A DNA stretch of 64,000 nucleotides from Haliscomenobacter sp040403615 (GTDB lineage Bacteria; Bacteroidota; Bacteroidia; Chitinophagales; Saprospiraceae), in contig NZ_JBBAKG010000001.1 in NCBI RefSeq assembly GCF_040403615.1, positions 119,399 through 183,398 on the forward strand. The letters run 5' to 3'. Position 1 is the first letter of the stretch; the number at the start of each line of letters is the position of its first letter. Positions 36,553-45,056 of the stretch are shown piece after piece. The notes beneath the pieces were generated by a model that worked only from the letters and a program-made list of their open reading frames with translations, made no database searches and was not told where the DNA came from. The translations under genes were made by a program, and so were the position numbers.

Positions 36553-36941
36553 CAGGAGAACTTGTTGAATGCGCCTTTTCGCTGCAGGAACGATTTGAGG
36601 TCGGGTGGTTGCCAGCCTTGTGGCTTGAGTACCTTGCCATCTTCACGCTTGCGCACCTTGCCATCTTCACCAATCTTGGCAAAGTTTGTGGCCATGACTT
36701 CTTTCCAGGCACCTTCACCATCGGCACCTATGGAGTGAATGGCACCAATGGTCACAACCAAGATATCAATCAAGGCGTCCAGTGTTTCTACTGCATCATC
36801 TGTGTCGCATGCCTGCGCCAGTTCTTTGCATTCTTCATCAATCAAATTTCTATACAACATGAACTGTGCCATGTTGTGTTGTGCAACCGTTTGGTCGCAG
36901 GCCTTCATGAATTTTTCCTGATCACGGAAGAGGTTTGACAT
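36552..36941 (-). CDS. MazG-like nucleotide pyrophosphohydrolase
   Basis: 129 residues from ATG 36941. The all-alpha NTP-PPase core shows LIDEECKELAQA (E-E-x-x-E) and ETLDALIDILVVTIG (E-x-x-D). Phage MazG proteins hydrolyse (d)NTPs and are thought to tune nucleotide pools or alarmones. A basic C-terminal tail (DGKVRKREDGKVLKPQGW) is shared with phage versions. Confidence 0.85.
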   Translation of the reverse strand: MSNLFRDQEKFMKACDQTVAQHNMAQFMLYRNLIDEECKELAQACDTDDAVETLDALIDILVVTIGAIHSIGADGEGAWKEVMATNFAKIGEDGKVRKREDGKVLKPQGWQPPDLKSFLQRKGAFNKFS

Positions 36942-37380
36942 TGGCTTCTTCTTTGGTGTAAAATGGACCTTGGTATTGATAGCGTTGCAAGGTAATAAGT
37001 TTGGGACTCTGTTCAATGGTCCAGGTTCTGCGTTGTTTGACTTGATACCAGCCAGCAGCATACCAGGACCTGGATTTTTTATTCTTGGTGTACAGGGGCA
37101 ACTTGTGCTGCACATCCCAGATGGGATTGTACACTCGTGAACCAGATGGATAGCCTTGCACTTGATAACTGGCAGGTTCCTTTGACGGGCGATTGCCTAC
37201 AGCAGCAAATTCAATATCGCCTTGTTTACGGATCATGGCCATGGTCTTGAATGGCGTGACCTTGTTGTTGATCTTGACTGCAAAGCCATCATCAGTGGCT
37301 TCAATGTTGCCGACCTTGCGATCGTCTTGTTTCAAAATCCAGAACTGATCTTTGACTATGGGTTTAGCTACTATGTTCAT
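36922..37380 (-). CDS. Conserved T4-like phage protein
   Basis: 152 residues: VKDQFWILKQDDRKVGNIEA at the start and YQGPFYTKEEANVKPLP at the end, mostly beta by look. Conserved in T4-like phages from memory, function unknown. Overlaps the nuclease gene by 17 bases and MazG by 20. Confidence 0.7.
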   Translation of the reverse strand: MNIVAKPIVKDQFWILKQDDRKVGNIEATDDGFAVKINNKVTPFKTMAMIRKQGDIEFAAVGNRPSKEPASYQVQGYPSGSRVYNPIWDVQHKLPLYTKNKKSRSWYAAGWYQVKQRRTWTIEQSPKLITLQRYQYQGPFYTKEEANVKPLP

Positions 37381-38374
37381 TCAGTACTCCTTTATAGGTT
37401 TCATTCAACCAGCGTCCAAAGCTGTCTGCTGAGTCGCTGCACTTGACCAATTCATACTTGCCACAGAATCTCAAAAAGTGACTGCCTACTTGGCCCACAT
37501 CCTTGTGACTAACTTGAGCACGTATGGCAGCATCCACCAAGTCCCGGATCTCTTGTGGCTGTGCTGTAAGATCAATCAAGGCACGATTGCGTTCGTAATC
37601 ATCTAGTACTCTGTGTTCAGCACCATTGTGGTCGGACCAACGTTGCAACATGAGATTGTTCCAGGCATAGCCTTTCTTGCCCATGTCGCCAAACGCTTCT
37701 TCTAGTCCGACTTTGTTCTTGGTGCCCCTGGTTCGCACACCAGGGTACGCTGAAAACACATTGTCACTGGTATCACCACGCATGCACTTTTCAAACAACA
37801 ACCAAGCAGGATCAGGCACAGTCTTGGGCAGCTTGGTCTTTTTGTCCTTGATCAGTTGACCCTTGACATCAAAGATTCCGTCTAGCGTGATCAGCTCATC
37901 AGTGATACCATTGTACTGTTTGACATTGGGGGCAATCAGCTGCACAAAGTCTGTGTCTGAACTGACCACTATGTGTTCATCTTGGGGGTGTAGAGCTATC
38001 CATCGTGCAATGATATCGTCCGCTTCGGCCTGTGGCTCACGTATCACACTGCAATTGGTCTTGTTGCTGAGATATTTAGTCAGCTCATCATAGGTTTCCC
38101 AAAACAGCTTGTCCTCTTCGGCCTGCTCATCATTCATGGCAGCACGAGCCACTGCACGATTGGCCTTGTAGGGTTTGTAGTAATCCTTGCGCCAGCTGCG
38201 CCCTTCAAGACAGAAAATCACATGGTCTGCTTGAAAACGCCGCACAACCTTGTTTGCACTCATTAGAGTTAGATACAGTGCAAATCCCAACTTGGTCCAG
38301 GAGTCCGCAGCACGATGTGCTTGATGCCGTGCTCGAAAGAACATGTTGCTTGTGTCAATAAGAAGGTATTTCAT
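37364..38374 (-). CDS. rnh: 5'-3' exonuclease / flap nuclease (T4 RNase H type)
   Basis: 336 residues from ATG 38374. LLIDTSNMFFRARH opens the PIN-like fold with its first Asp; CLEGRSWRKDYYKPYKANR, QAEADDIIARW, VVSSDTDFVQL and KCMRGDTSDNV supply the remaining acidic metal ligands. T4 RNase H removes RNA primers and flaps behind the polymerase. It overlaps the SGNH gene by 20 bases. Confidence 0.9.
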   Translation of the reverse strand: MKYLLIDTSNMFFRARHQAHRAADSWTKLGFALYLTLMSANKVVRRFQADHVIFCLEGRSWRKDYYKPYKANRAVARAAMNDEQAEEDKLFWETYDELTKYLSNKTNCSVIREPQAEADDIIARWIALHPQDEHIVVSSDTDFVQLIAPNVKQYNGITDELITLDGIFDVKGQLIKDKKTKLPKTVPDPAWLLFEKCMRGDTSDNVFSAYPGVRTRGTKNKVGLEEAFGDMGKKGYAWNNLMLQRWSDHNGAEHRVLDDYERNRALIDLTAQPQEIRDLVDAAIRAQVSHKDVGQVGSHFLRFCGKYELVKCSDSADSFGRWLNETYKGVLNEHSS

Positions 38375-39086
38375 CAGGGCCCAGTAGTTGGTTATCTTTA
38401 ATGTATTGTAACACATGTTCCGCCCAAAAGCAATGGGCATCTTGTCCAAAATGCCAACTATCTGCATTTACTGTGCAGAATCCTTGGCGTCTGAGTACTG
38501 AGTCATAGGTTTGATCAGCACTGTACGGGCTCATGTAAGTGGCTTTCCAGTCCTGCTGCTGTGTGATATTGCCAAAATGACTGTTACCGTTGAACATCAA
38601 ATGCCGTACACCTTGTTGTTCAAGTTCGCAATGAAATTGCCAAATGTCTCGATGTGCTTGTTCACTGCACTTGATCCAGTCTATGTCAGTCACAAATTGT
38701 CGATATCGATCTTGTAATTCTGCAGGCACTTGATCTATGCCGCTGGCATTGACCTGCCACCAGGTGCGATCATGCCACCATTCTTGCCGTTCCCAGGTGC
38801 TCCATTGAATCAGCACAAACAGGTCTGATACGTCTTGTTTGTTTTGTTTGACCCAGTCTCGAGTGGTTCTCATGATGCGTGAATTGGATCCACCTGCTTG
38901 TGCATCAAGATACAGTATTGCCCGTAGCCAGTTGGCCAATTCGCATCCAAAGCTCGCACGTTCATTGTCGGGATGTGGTTGCTGTCCTAGACCCCAGTAC
39001 ATGCCGTCATCCTGTGCCCAGGCGTGTGGTACGGCTGCTTCAGCGGCAGCAGCATGGCTGTCACCGTTAACATAAAGGATTGTCAT
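38355..39086 (-). CDS. SGNH/GDSL hydrolase-like protein
   Basis: 243 residues. VNGDSHAAAAE gives the block I nucleophile Ser, AGGSNSRIMRTT the block III Asn, and WHFGQDAH the C-terminal Asp-x-x-His. So the catalytic set looks complete. Such phage proteins may deacylate or modify surface polymers. Confidence 0.78.
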   Translation of the reverse strand: MTILYVNGDSHAAAAEAAVPHAWAQDDGMYWGLGQQPHPDNERASFGCELANWLRAILYLDAQAGGSNSRIMRTTRDWVKQNKQDVSDLFVLIQWSTWERQEWWHDRTWWQVNASGIDQVPAELQDRYRQFVTDIDWIKCSEQAHRDIWQFHCELEQQGVRHLMFNGNSHFGNITQQQDWKATYMSPYSADQTYDSVLRRQGFCTVNADSWHFGQDAHCFWAEHVLQYIKDNQLLGPDEIPSY

Positions 39087-39156
39087 TTATTGTGGAATCA
39101 AAACTACAAATGGGAATTTACAACGATGGCATAACGATAGATGTAAACACAAATGA

Positions 39157-39555
39157 TCACGATACTTCAGAGCGACCGTCACCAATACTGGTACTGCGTA
39201 CCCACACGCCTGATTTGTTTATGGCTTCTTCCTGTTCCCAGGTTTCCATCACAACATGGCGGCACACATTCTGGAACCAACGATCTACTATCTCAGCATC
39301 AGTGTCGTCCTTCTTGATCATGTAGCCGGCTTTGACCAGTCGTGCCACAAAGATTTCGTTCCAGTCTAGTTCAAACGCACCCTGATGCAGATTGTCAAGA
39401 TCCACGTCCAGGCTCAAGATGTTCACATATGGTTCATTGGCATCGGTTGCCAGTTGTTTAGCACTCTTGACCGGTGCCTTGGGTTTGGGTGGGGAGGGTG
39501 CCACCGGTGCCTCAGCTGCCTTTTTTTGCTTGGAAAATTTATCAAACAGTCCCAT
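39157..39555 (-). CDS. Conserved T4-like phage protein
   Basis: 132 residues. A Lys/Pro/Ala-rich N-terminus precedes a conserved block: NEPYVNILSLDVDLDNLHQG, FELDWNEIFVARLVKAGY, VDRWFQNVCRHVV. The block is typical of T4-like phages; function unknown. Confidence 0.75.
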   Translation of the reverse strand: MGLFDKFSKQKKAAEAPVAPSPPKPKAPVKSAKQLATDANEPYVNILSLDVDLDNLHQGAFELDWNEIFVARLVKAGYMIKKDDTDAEIVDRWFQNVCRHVVMETWEQEEAINKSGVWVRSTSIGDGRSEVS

Positions 39556-39556
39556 A

Positions 39557-40030
39557 TCAATCCTCTTTTATTTCCATCCAAGTATGATCGCCCATGTATT
39601 TTACCTGTGCCACATACTCGTAATCTTCTGGAGCTCCAGTACTCCAGTTTGTTGGTCCATTAGGTACCAACAACATTTTTTCTAATCTCTTTTCCCACAC
39701 CAACCAGTAACTCTTGCCCATGACCAATTTAAACTGAAACTCTGCACCATGTACTGCATCTGTTATTTCCAGTCTGCGTTTGATCTGCTGTGCCTGTTCT
39801 TCCAGCACACGAACCAAGGTCATTATACGATCGTACTCTTGCTGGGCATACATCCTGGCATGATTGATCATTAGATCTTTTTGTTCAGTAACCGGAACCA
39901 GATCAAATTTGGGACCACCGGCTTCGGTAGCATACGGAGTAACATTCCTGTTAAGGAATGGAATGATTGCTCCGGTACTGATACTATCGTAGCTTTCGCG
40001 ACCTTTAAGTATATTTGGTTTGTCAGTCAC
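39557..40030 (-). CDS. DUF2452-like conserved protein
   Basis: 157 residues from GTG 40030 (GAGAGA upstream); a longer ATG start at 40096 would overlap queE. The block YDSISTGAIIPFLNRNVTPY, then EQKDLMINHARMYAQQEYDR and KYMGDHTWMEI, fits the DUF2452 family. No known function. Confidence 0.75.
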   Translation of the reverse strand: MTDKPNILKGRESYDSISTGAIIPFLNRNVTPYATEAGGPKFDLVPVTEQKDLMINHARMYAQQEYDRIMTLVRVLEEQAQQIKRRLEITDAVHGAEFQFKLVMGKSYWLVWEKRLEKMLLVPNGPTNWSTGAPEDYEYVAQVKYMGDHTWMEIKED

Positions 40031-40034
40031 TCTC

Positions 40035-40883
40035 TCAAGTGCCCCATTCGTTCTTGAACAAGGGTACCTGCAGTCGATCACTATAACGCAATCCATTCTT
40101 CATGGCAAAGTTTGCCACAGCCCGGTTGTTCAAAGCATACACACTTTCCACACCACCAATGGGCATCAGATAAACATGTCCTGTAAATCCAGCTGCACGA
40201 TAGATGTCAACGGTTTCCAATGCTTCCTCAGCATCTTGCTCTGTGGCAATTACCAGTTTGAGATAGGTGTTGCCAACATCTTGGTACTCACACACAATCT
40301 CTGGCCGAATAGCTTCATGTCTCGATTCACCAGAGCAACTGAGTTTGGCACTTACTGAGAACGTAATTTCTCTTTTGTCGCTGCCAAAGGTCCAGTCTGT
40401 CAAATATTCTTTAAATTTAGAATCAAGTTTTTGAGTGCCATTGGTCTCAAATGTGATTTCTTTGAGTCTATTCATACTAGCATGTGACAGCAGGTCAGGA
40501 TAAGCACGTTGCCATCCTAGTAACGGCTCACCGCCTGTGATAACTAAGTGTTCATCTTCCCAACGCTTTTGCGGAAGTATTTCCATAATGCGATTTACAA
40601 TAGCATTGCTTTCAAGCATTGGACTTAGATCTTTGAATCGTGGATCCCAGCTGGCGTAGCTGTCACAGCCTGTGCTGACAAGTGGAAGCTCAGTGTAATC
40701 TTTAAATTCTGCGATACGTGCAGCAATTGCTTCAACCTCTTGGCTGGATTTGCCCGTCGGCATTCCAAAGCCCGCACATTTAAAGTTGCATCCAAATGTT
40801 CTCAAGAACACGCTGGGCACACCCATGTAGCGTCCTTCACCTTGTATGCTGTAGAACAGCTCTGCTATTTTTAGTTTGCTCAT
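40035..40883 (-). CDS. queE: 7-carboxy-7-deazaguanine synthase QueE
   Basis: 282 residues. FYSIQGEGRYMGVPSVFLRT is the diagnostic start, with TGGEPLL for SAM. The enzyme rearranges 6-carboxytetrahydropterin to CDG. The cluster motif is odd: C32-x3-C36 is there, but the third Cys of C-x3-C-x2-C is missing, and the next Cys is C73 (VSTGCDSYAS) after a 30-residue insertion. Cyanophage QueE proteins show a similar layout from memory. It works with FolE and QueD in this window. Confidence 0.92.
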   Translation of the reverse strand: MSKLKIAELFYSIQGEGRYMGVPSVFLRTFGCNFKCAGFGMPTGKSSQEVEAIAARIAEFKDYTELPLVSTGCDSYASWDPRFKDLSPMLESNAIVNRIMEILPQKRWEDEHLVITGGEPLLGWQRAYPDLLSHASMNRLKEITFETNGTQKLDSKFKEYLTDWTFGSDKREITFSVSAKLSCSGESRHEAIRPEIVCEYQDVGNTYLKLVIATEQDAEEALETVDIYRAAGFTGHVYLMPIGGVESVYALNNRAVANFAMKNGLRYSDRLQVPLFKNEWGT

Positions 40884-41659
40884 ATTTTCCGTGCTTTAAT
40901 CAACAAATGCCATCCCAGGTATTCTTTGACTGCTGCTCGCATTTCTTCGGGCATGGCAGCAAACCAGGGTTCTAATTCGTACTCGCCTGCGCGGTACTTG
41001 GGTACATTATACATGAAACAATGATCTTGTCTAATCCTTAGGACCTCAAATTGTCCTTGTAGCAGATCGTAAATTTCTTCTCGGCTGTAGGCCTTGGCAT
41101 ATGGGCAATCGGATTGTGCTTCAAATTGATCCAGACCTTTTTGGATCATGGTATACTTCCAGGAATTCTTTGCATACACCAGCATACGGAATTCACCCAT
41201 GGGTCTCAATGCATTATGAATGTTGTCCAGACACGCAGTCATGTCCGGATAGTGATGCAATACACCACATGAGTACACCAGATCAAACTGTCCTAGACTG
41301 GCCACGGCTGCACTATCTGCACCATTCATCACATGAAACTCTCCGGCCAGATCAAATAGTTCAAATCGTTGACGACTCATGGCCACAGATTCTGCAGAAA
41401 GATCAATGCCCACATAGTCGGCGCCGTGCCGTGCAAATTCCACTGCATCAGATCCAATACCAGATCCTATTTCCAGCACACGTTTGCCGCGCCACGAGTG
41501 AAAACCAGCAAAGTCACGCAGATGTGGTTCTACAAAAAATCTACGCTCAGTAACTTCATTCCAGTACTGCTCTGTACCGGGTGTACTCAAACTGTGCTTG
41601 ATGTTGCAGGGCTGTGCATTCCAGTACTGCTTGATTTTGTCTATTAGTTCAGTGGTCAA
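40880..41659 (-). CDS. SAM-dependent methyltransferase
   Basis: 259 residues, class I: motif I VLEIGSGIGSD, acidic GIDLSAESV, then DLVYSCGVLHHYPD. The N-terminal YWNAQPCNIKHS segment resembles methyltransferases of glycan or natural-product clusters. Coupled to queE by ATGA and overlapping the glycosyltransferase by 11 bases. Confidence 0.85.
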   Translation of the reverse strand: MTTELIDKIKQYWNAQPCNIKHSLSTPGTEQYWNEVTERRFFVEPHLRDFAGFHSWRGKRVLEIGSGIGSDAVEFARHGADYVGIDLSAESVAMSRQRFELFDLAGEFHVMNGADSAAVASLGQFDLVYSCGVLHHYPDMTACLDNIHNALRPMGEFRMLVYAKNSWKYTMIQKGLDQFEAQSDCPYAKAYSREEIYDLLQGQFEVLRIRQDHCFMYNVPKYRAGEYELEPWFAAMPEEMRAAVKEYLGWHLLIKARKI

Positions 41660-42491
41660 GTTCGTGTATCTTCCATTGTTTCAATAGGCCTTTTTTGTCC
41701 AGGGCTGCCATTTTTTCCCATATATCTACTTTGTTCTCTATTCCCAACTTGAAGTGGGTCAGGTCGTAGCCAAGTGGTGCCAGATAGTTGCCAATCATCA
41801 TGGCTTCTTGCATGCGACGTTTACGCCAGGTAACATGATTGAAGTCTCTGGGATTGTTGGGATTGCCTTCCAGCATGGGACGATTTTTGAAAACATCATC
41901 GCCATTCATGCCAGTTAGATCATAACGTTGATGTTCCACCATCACAGGTATAGTGACCACAATGTCCAACATCCATCCAATTTGACTGGTCCATGCATCA
42001 TTGATCTGATGAGGCGACAAGTGCCCGGTAATTTCTACCCACTTGCGTGGCAGGATAGGAAATATAGCATATGGATGCTCGTGATTGGTTTCAGCTCTAA
42101 GCAATGCAAACTGATCATTGTGAGAACGAATAACGTCATCCCATCCTGTAGTGGTCATTACTGCATCGTCATTCCAGAAGAACATCCATGCGCCTTGACT
42201 ATTTTCAGCCAGCTTGTTGAGATATTCATTGAGTCTGATGTAGCCCAGCCGTTTGAATTGCATGGCAGTGTATGTGACTTTTTTGCTGTCCAGATACGGA
42301 GCAATCACATCAACAAAATACTCAATGGTATCTGTGTCATCATCGTCAAACGCAATCAATACTTCAATTCGCTCTGGCGCTGATGCTGTGTCAATTAGAG
42401 TGCGCAGACAATCTTCCATGGGGCCCGGCCGTTCGCGAACCGGCAACAGTACGCTGATATCTATGTTGGGGTTTTGTTCAAGTAAACTCAT
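41649..42491 (-). CDS. GT-A glycosyltransferase (family 2-like)
   Basis: 280 residues. ISVLLPVRERPGPMEDCLRT starts the GT-A fold; DDDDTDT and FFWNDDAVMTTTGWDD give the acidic metal-binding region. It would transfer a sugar from a nucleotide donor. Embedded between methyltransferase and radical SAM genes with overlaps on both sides. Confidence 0.82.
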   Translation of the reverse strand: MSLLEQNPNIDISVLLPVRERPGPMEDCLRTLIDTASAPERIEVLIAFDDDDTDTIEYFVDVIAPYLDSKKVTYTAMQFKRLGYIRLNEYLNKLAENSQGAWMFFWNDDAVMTTTGWDDVIRSHNDQFALLRAETNHEHPYAIFPILPRKWVEITGHLSPHQINDAWTSQIGWMLDIVVTIPVMVEHQRYDLTGMNGDDVFKNRPMLEGNPNNPRDFNHVTWRKRRMQEAMMIGNYLAPLGYDLTHFKLGIENKVDIWEKMAALDKKGLLKQWKIHELDH

Positions 42492-44413
42492 GTTGTTGCG
42501 TATGTGATAGTGGTTTTTCCAAAGTTGCGTTTTCGACCAAAGTACATGTTCTCTAAAAATCGATCTTCGCTCATGCTTGGTGATTCTGTGGTGGCAAATT
42601 GATAAACAGTGCTATTTTTCAATTCAGTATTGTCCAAGATATATCCCAAGAAGTCATAGTCAAATTCCTGTGTGATTGGCAGAGATTTTAGATCTCTGTA
42701 GTCAATCACATAATTTCTTTGAAACTGCAACAATTGGCGTTTCACTTGTGAATCTATATTATAGTGGTTGTCTAGGAATTTGTCAAGCAAATCAAACACA
42801 TGGTTGATCATTTTGTCTTTGACCATGTACAGGGTGGTTCGGTATATGAGGTTCCAGCCAAAAACTTCAATGTTGCCAATTGTGGGATGATCTATGCGAC
42901 CCTTGGCCGTCCAGTTTCCAAAGTAACTGCGGGTCTCAACAAATTGCAACTGGAACCAAGGATCTTTTTGTACCCAGGCATACAGGTCTTCATAGAACTT
43001 TGAGTAATCAATATCTTGATGCTTGGCCAAATATCTGGCAATGTAGGTTGACAGTCCGTTGATGTGAAAGGTCTGTATGAAACTGGACCATACTAGAGTA
43101 TCCAACATGGTTTCTCGTGGTATGGTCTTGGTGCTTACTATCACTTCAATACTTTCATTGAGATCAACATCACCATAGCTGCCACTCATGTAGTCATACA
43201 CCGGTACTGATTCCAACTTGTACAGTTTCTTCTGCAACAGGTTCATCTCTGCATTTTCCAACAGCTGGCATTGTAGGATGTTGATACCACCGTGATTGCC
43301 TGCTCGGAAGATCTTCCAGAAAGCTTCCTTCCAGGATTCCACAGTCTCGCCAGGCAAGCCCAGTATCAGTTCTGTGTACACAGGAATATTGTTCTTGTCG
43401 CATAACGCAAAGATCTCATCAATCTTGTGTTGATCAAGATTTCTGCGCTTGATATTTTCCAGCACGTCATTGTCCATGCTCTGTACACTGACTGTGAGAC
43501 CTTGTCCAAAGTTGGGACTCTCGTTAATCAGTTTTTTCACAATGTCCACTACTTCGTTCTTTTGATTCTTGGCCCAGGTCATGGAAAAACTTTCCAGTTT
43601 GCCCCAACGTTTTTGAACTTCAATCAGTTTGTCCACGATCATGTTGTCACGTTCTACAAACATACCAAAGTTGGCATCAGTGATTGTGACAAATCCACAG
43701 TGTTCGCCAATCCAGTCCAGTTCGTCAAACACACGTTCGAGTTCAAACTTCTTGACCTTGTTGTAGGTAAGACTGCCCCAGTCGCAGAATGTGCATTGAT
43801 ATGGACAGCCGCGATTTGTTTCCAGTGTGGCATTCCAGATAACATCAGGATTGTCAGCCATCATACGATCAAACACACCGGTTAGATATGGACTAGGGAC
43901 CTCGTCTAGATCATTGATACGTTTTGGATCTCCAGTGTTGATCAAGCCAGTGGGAGAGTTGATCAAGAGCCCGGGAATATGTGTGTAATCAGAACCGTGG
44001 TCTTCTAGGATGTGTCGGAAAGTCATCTCGCCTTCCATCTTGATTACCAGATCCATAAAAGGTTCTTTTTCAAACAAGTCAGCATGTTCAATAGCAGGCT
44101 CGGGACCGCCAAACACAATCAAACATGTGGGGTTGAGGGCCTTGACTCTCTGTGCCAACCGATAGTTATATTGGTGATTCCAAACATAAGTTGAAAAAGC
44201 AACTACATCACTGGTGCTGAGTTTTAGGGCCAAGAGCTCAATTGGTTCTCTGCGCCAGACCAGGTGATCTAACTCCCAGGCTGCACTGACTTTTTTGCTG
44301 GCCAGAGCATAACTCAAGATTACACCGGCTGAATAAGGCAGGTAGTAGGCATTGAACTCTTTGGGACCTTGCTGGAAGTTGGGTTGAACGAAGCTGATTT
44401 TCTTTTTTGTCAT
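42488..44413 (-). CDS. B12-binding-type radical SAM enzyme
   Basis: 641 residues. An N-terminal cobalamin-binding-like Rossmann domain (about 5-160, VFGGPEPAIEHA) precedes a radical SAM core with C203-x3-C207-x2-C210 (RGCPYQCTFC). The C-terminal 200 residues are a separate domain without a name. Class B radical SAM enzymes methylate unactivated carbons or do ring chemistry. Coupled to the glycosyltransferase by ATGA. Substrate unknown. Confidence 0.88.
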   Translation of the reverse strand: MTKKKISFVQPNFQQGPKEFNAYYLPYSAGVILSYALASKKVSAAWELDHLVWRREPIELLALKLSTSDVVAFSTYVWNHQYNYRLAQRVKALNPTCLIVFGGPEPAIEHADLFEKEPFMDLVIKMEGEMTFRHILEDHGSDYTHIPGLLINSPTGLINTGDPKRINDLDEVPSPYLTGVFDRMMADNPDVIWNATLETNRGCPYQCTFCDWGSLTYNKVKKFELERVFDELDWIGEHCGFVTITDANFGMFVERDNMIVDKLIEVQKRWGKLESFSMTWAKNQKNEVVDIVKKLINESPNFGQGLTVSVQSMDNDVLENIKRRNLDQHKIDEIFALCDKNNIPVYTELILGLPGETVESWKEAFWKIFRAGNHGGINILQCQLLENAEMNLLQKKLYKLESVPVYDYMSGSYGDVDLNESIEVIVSTKTIPRETMLDTLVWSSFIQTFHINGLSTYIARYLAKHQDIDYSKFYEDLYAWVQKDPWFQLQFVETRSYFGNWTAKGRIDHPTIGNIEVFGWNLIYRTTLYMVKDKMINHVFDLLDKFLDNHYNIDSQVKRQLLQFQRNYVIDYRDLKSLPITQEFDYDFLGYILDNTELKNSTVYQFATTESPSMSEDRFLENMYFGRKRNFGKTTITYATT

Positions 44414-44478
44414 GTGGTATTTACTCTTCGTGCTATGACATCAACTTGATTGTTGATCCAACCATATTCTAATATTCA

Positions 44479-44961
44479 TTAGTCCTGGAACTCGTTGTCC
44501 TCACGATGTCCCTGTCGACCAGCCATGTTTGAATCGGTTTCGCGAACTTCTACCTTGCAGCACCAAACACGGGCTGCTTCTTCCGATCCGCAGTTGGGCA
44601 AAAAGATTGTGTTCACATACTCATACAAGAAGTCAGCAATGCCTTCGCATCCGGTTTTTTCAACTTCTGTGATCTTGGCCAACTTGAGTCTGCCCAGTTC
44701 CAGCAGGTGTTCACGCATGGGATCATCTTGTGCCACCAGCAAGGTATGGTCAAACCAATCTTCTAACACAGCCTTGAGTGGCTTTAGTCCGCCAAAGTCT
44801 GTGCACCAGTTTCTAGCATCAAGTGTATCACACTCGAATTCAAAGTGAAAGCTCATGGCATAACCATGAATTAGATTGCAGTGACTTTGCGCACGCCACT
44901 GACGATAAGCAACAGGTCCAATTTGCTTGTATGTTTTTGTTGAAAAATATTTCTTTGCCAT
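44479..44961 (-). CDS. queD: 6-carboxytetrahydropterin synthase QueD
   Basis: 160 residues. SHCNLIHGYAMSFHFEFE contains the zinc His cluster (HGY in place of HGH), DFGGLKPLKAVLEDWFDHTL and VEVRETDSN are the family's other blocks. It converts dihydroneopterin triphosphate from FolE to 6-carboxytetrahydropterin. An extended TGCTATAAT -10 lies upstream without a good -35. Confidence 0.9.
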   Translation of the reverse strand: MAKKYFSTKTYKQIGPVAYRQWRAQSHCNLIHGYAMSFHFEFECDTLDARNWCTDFGGLKPLKAVLEDWFDHTLLVAQDDPMREHLLELGRLKLAKITEVEKTGCEGIADFLYEYVNTIFLPNCGSEEAARVWCCKVEVRETDSNMAGRQGHREDNEFQD

Positions 44962-44978
44962 TATGTTCTCCTATGTGT

Positions 44979-44984
44979 ATTATA
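44979..44984 (-). promoter_or_regulatory. Extended -10 (TGCTATAAT) before queD
   Basis: TATAAT at 44984-44979 preceded by TGC. No TTGACA-like hexamer 17 bases upstream, unlike the other promoters. Confidence 0.5.
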
Positions 44985-45056
44985 GCATAGGCAGCAGAGT
45001 TTGTATAGCGGGAATGATGCCAGAAAGGCCGCTGTTGGATAATATTTAGTATGACA

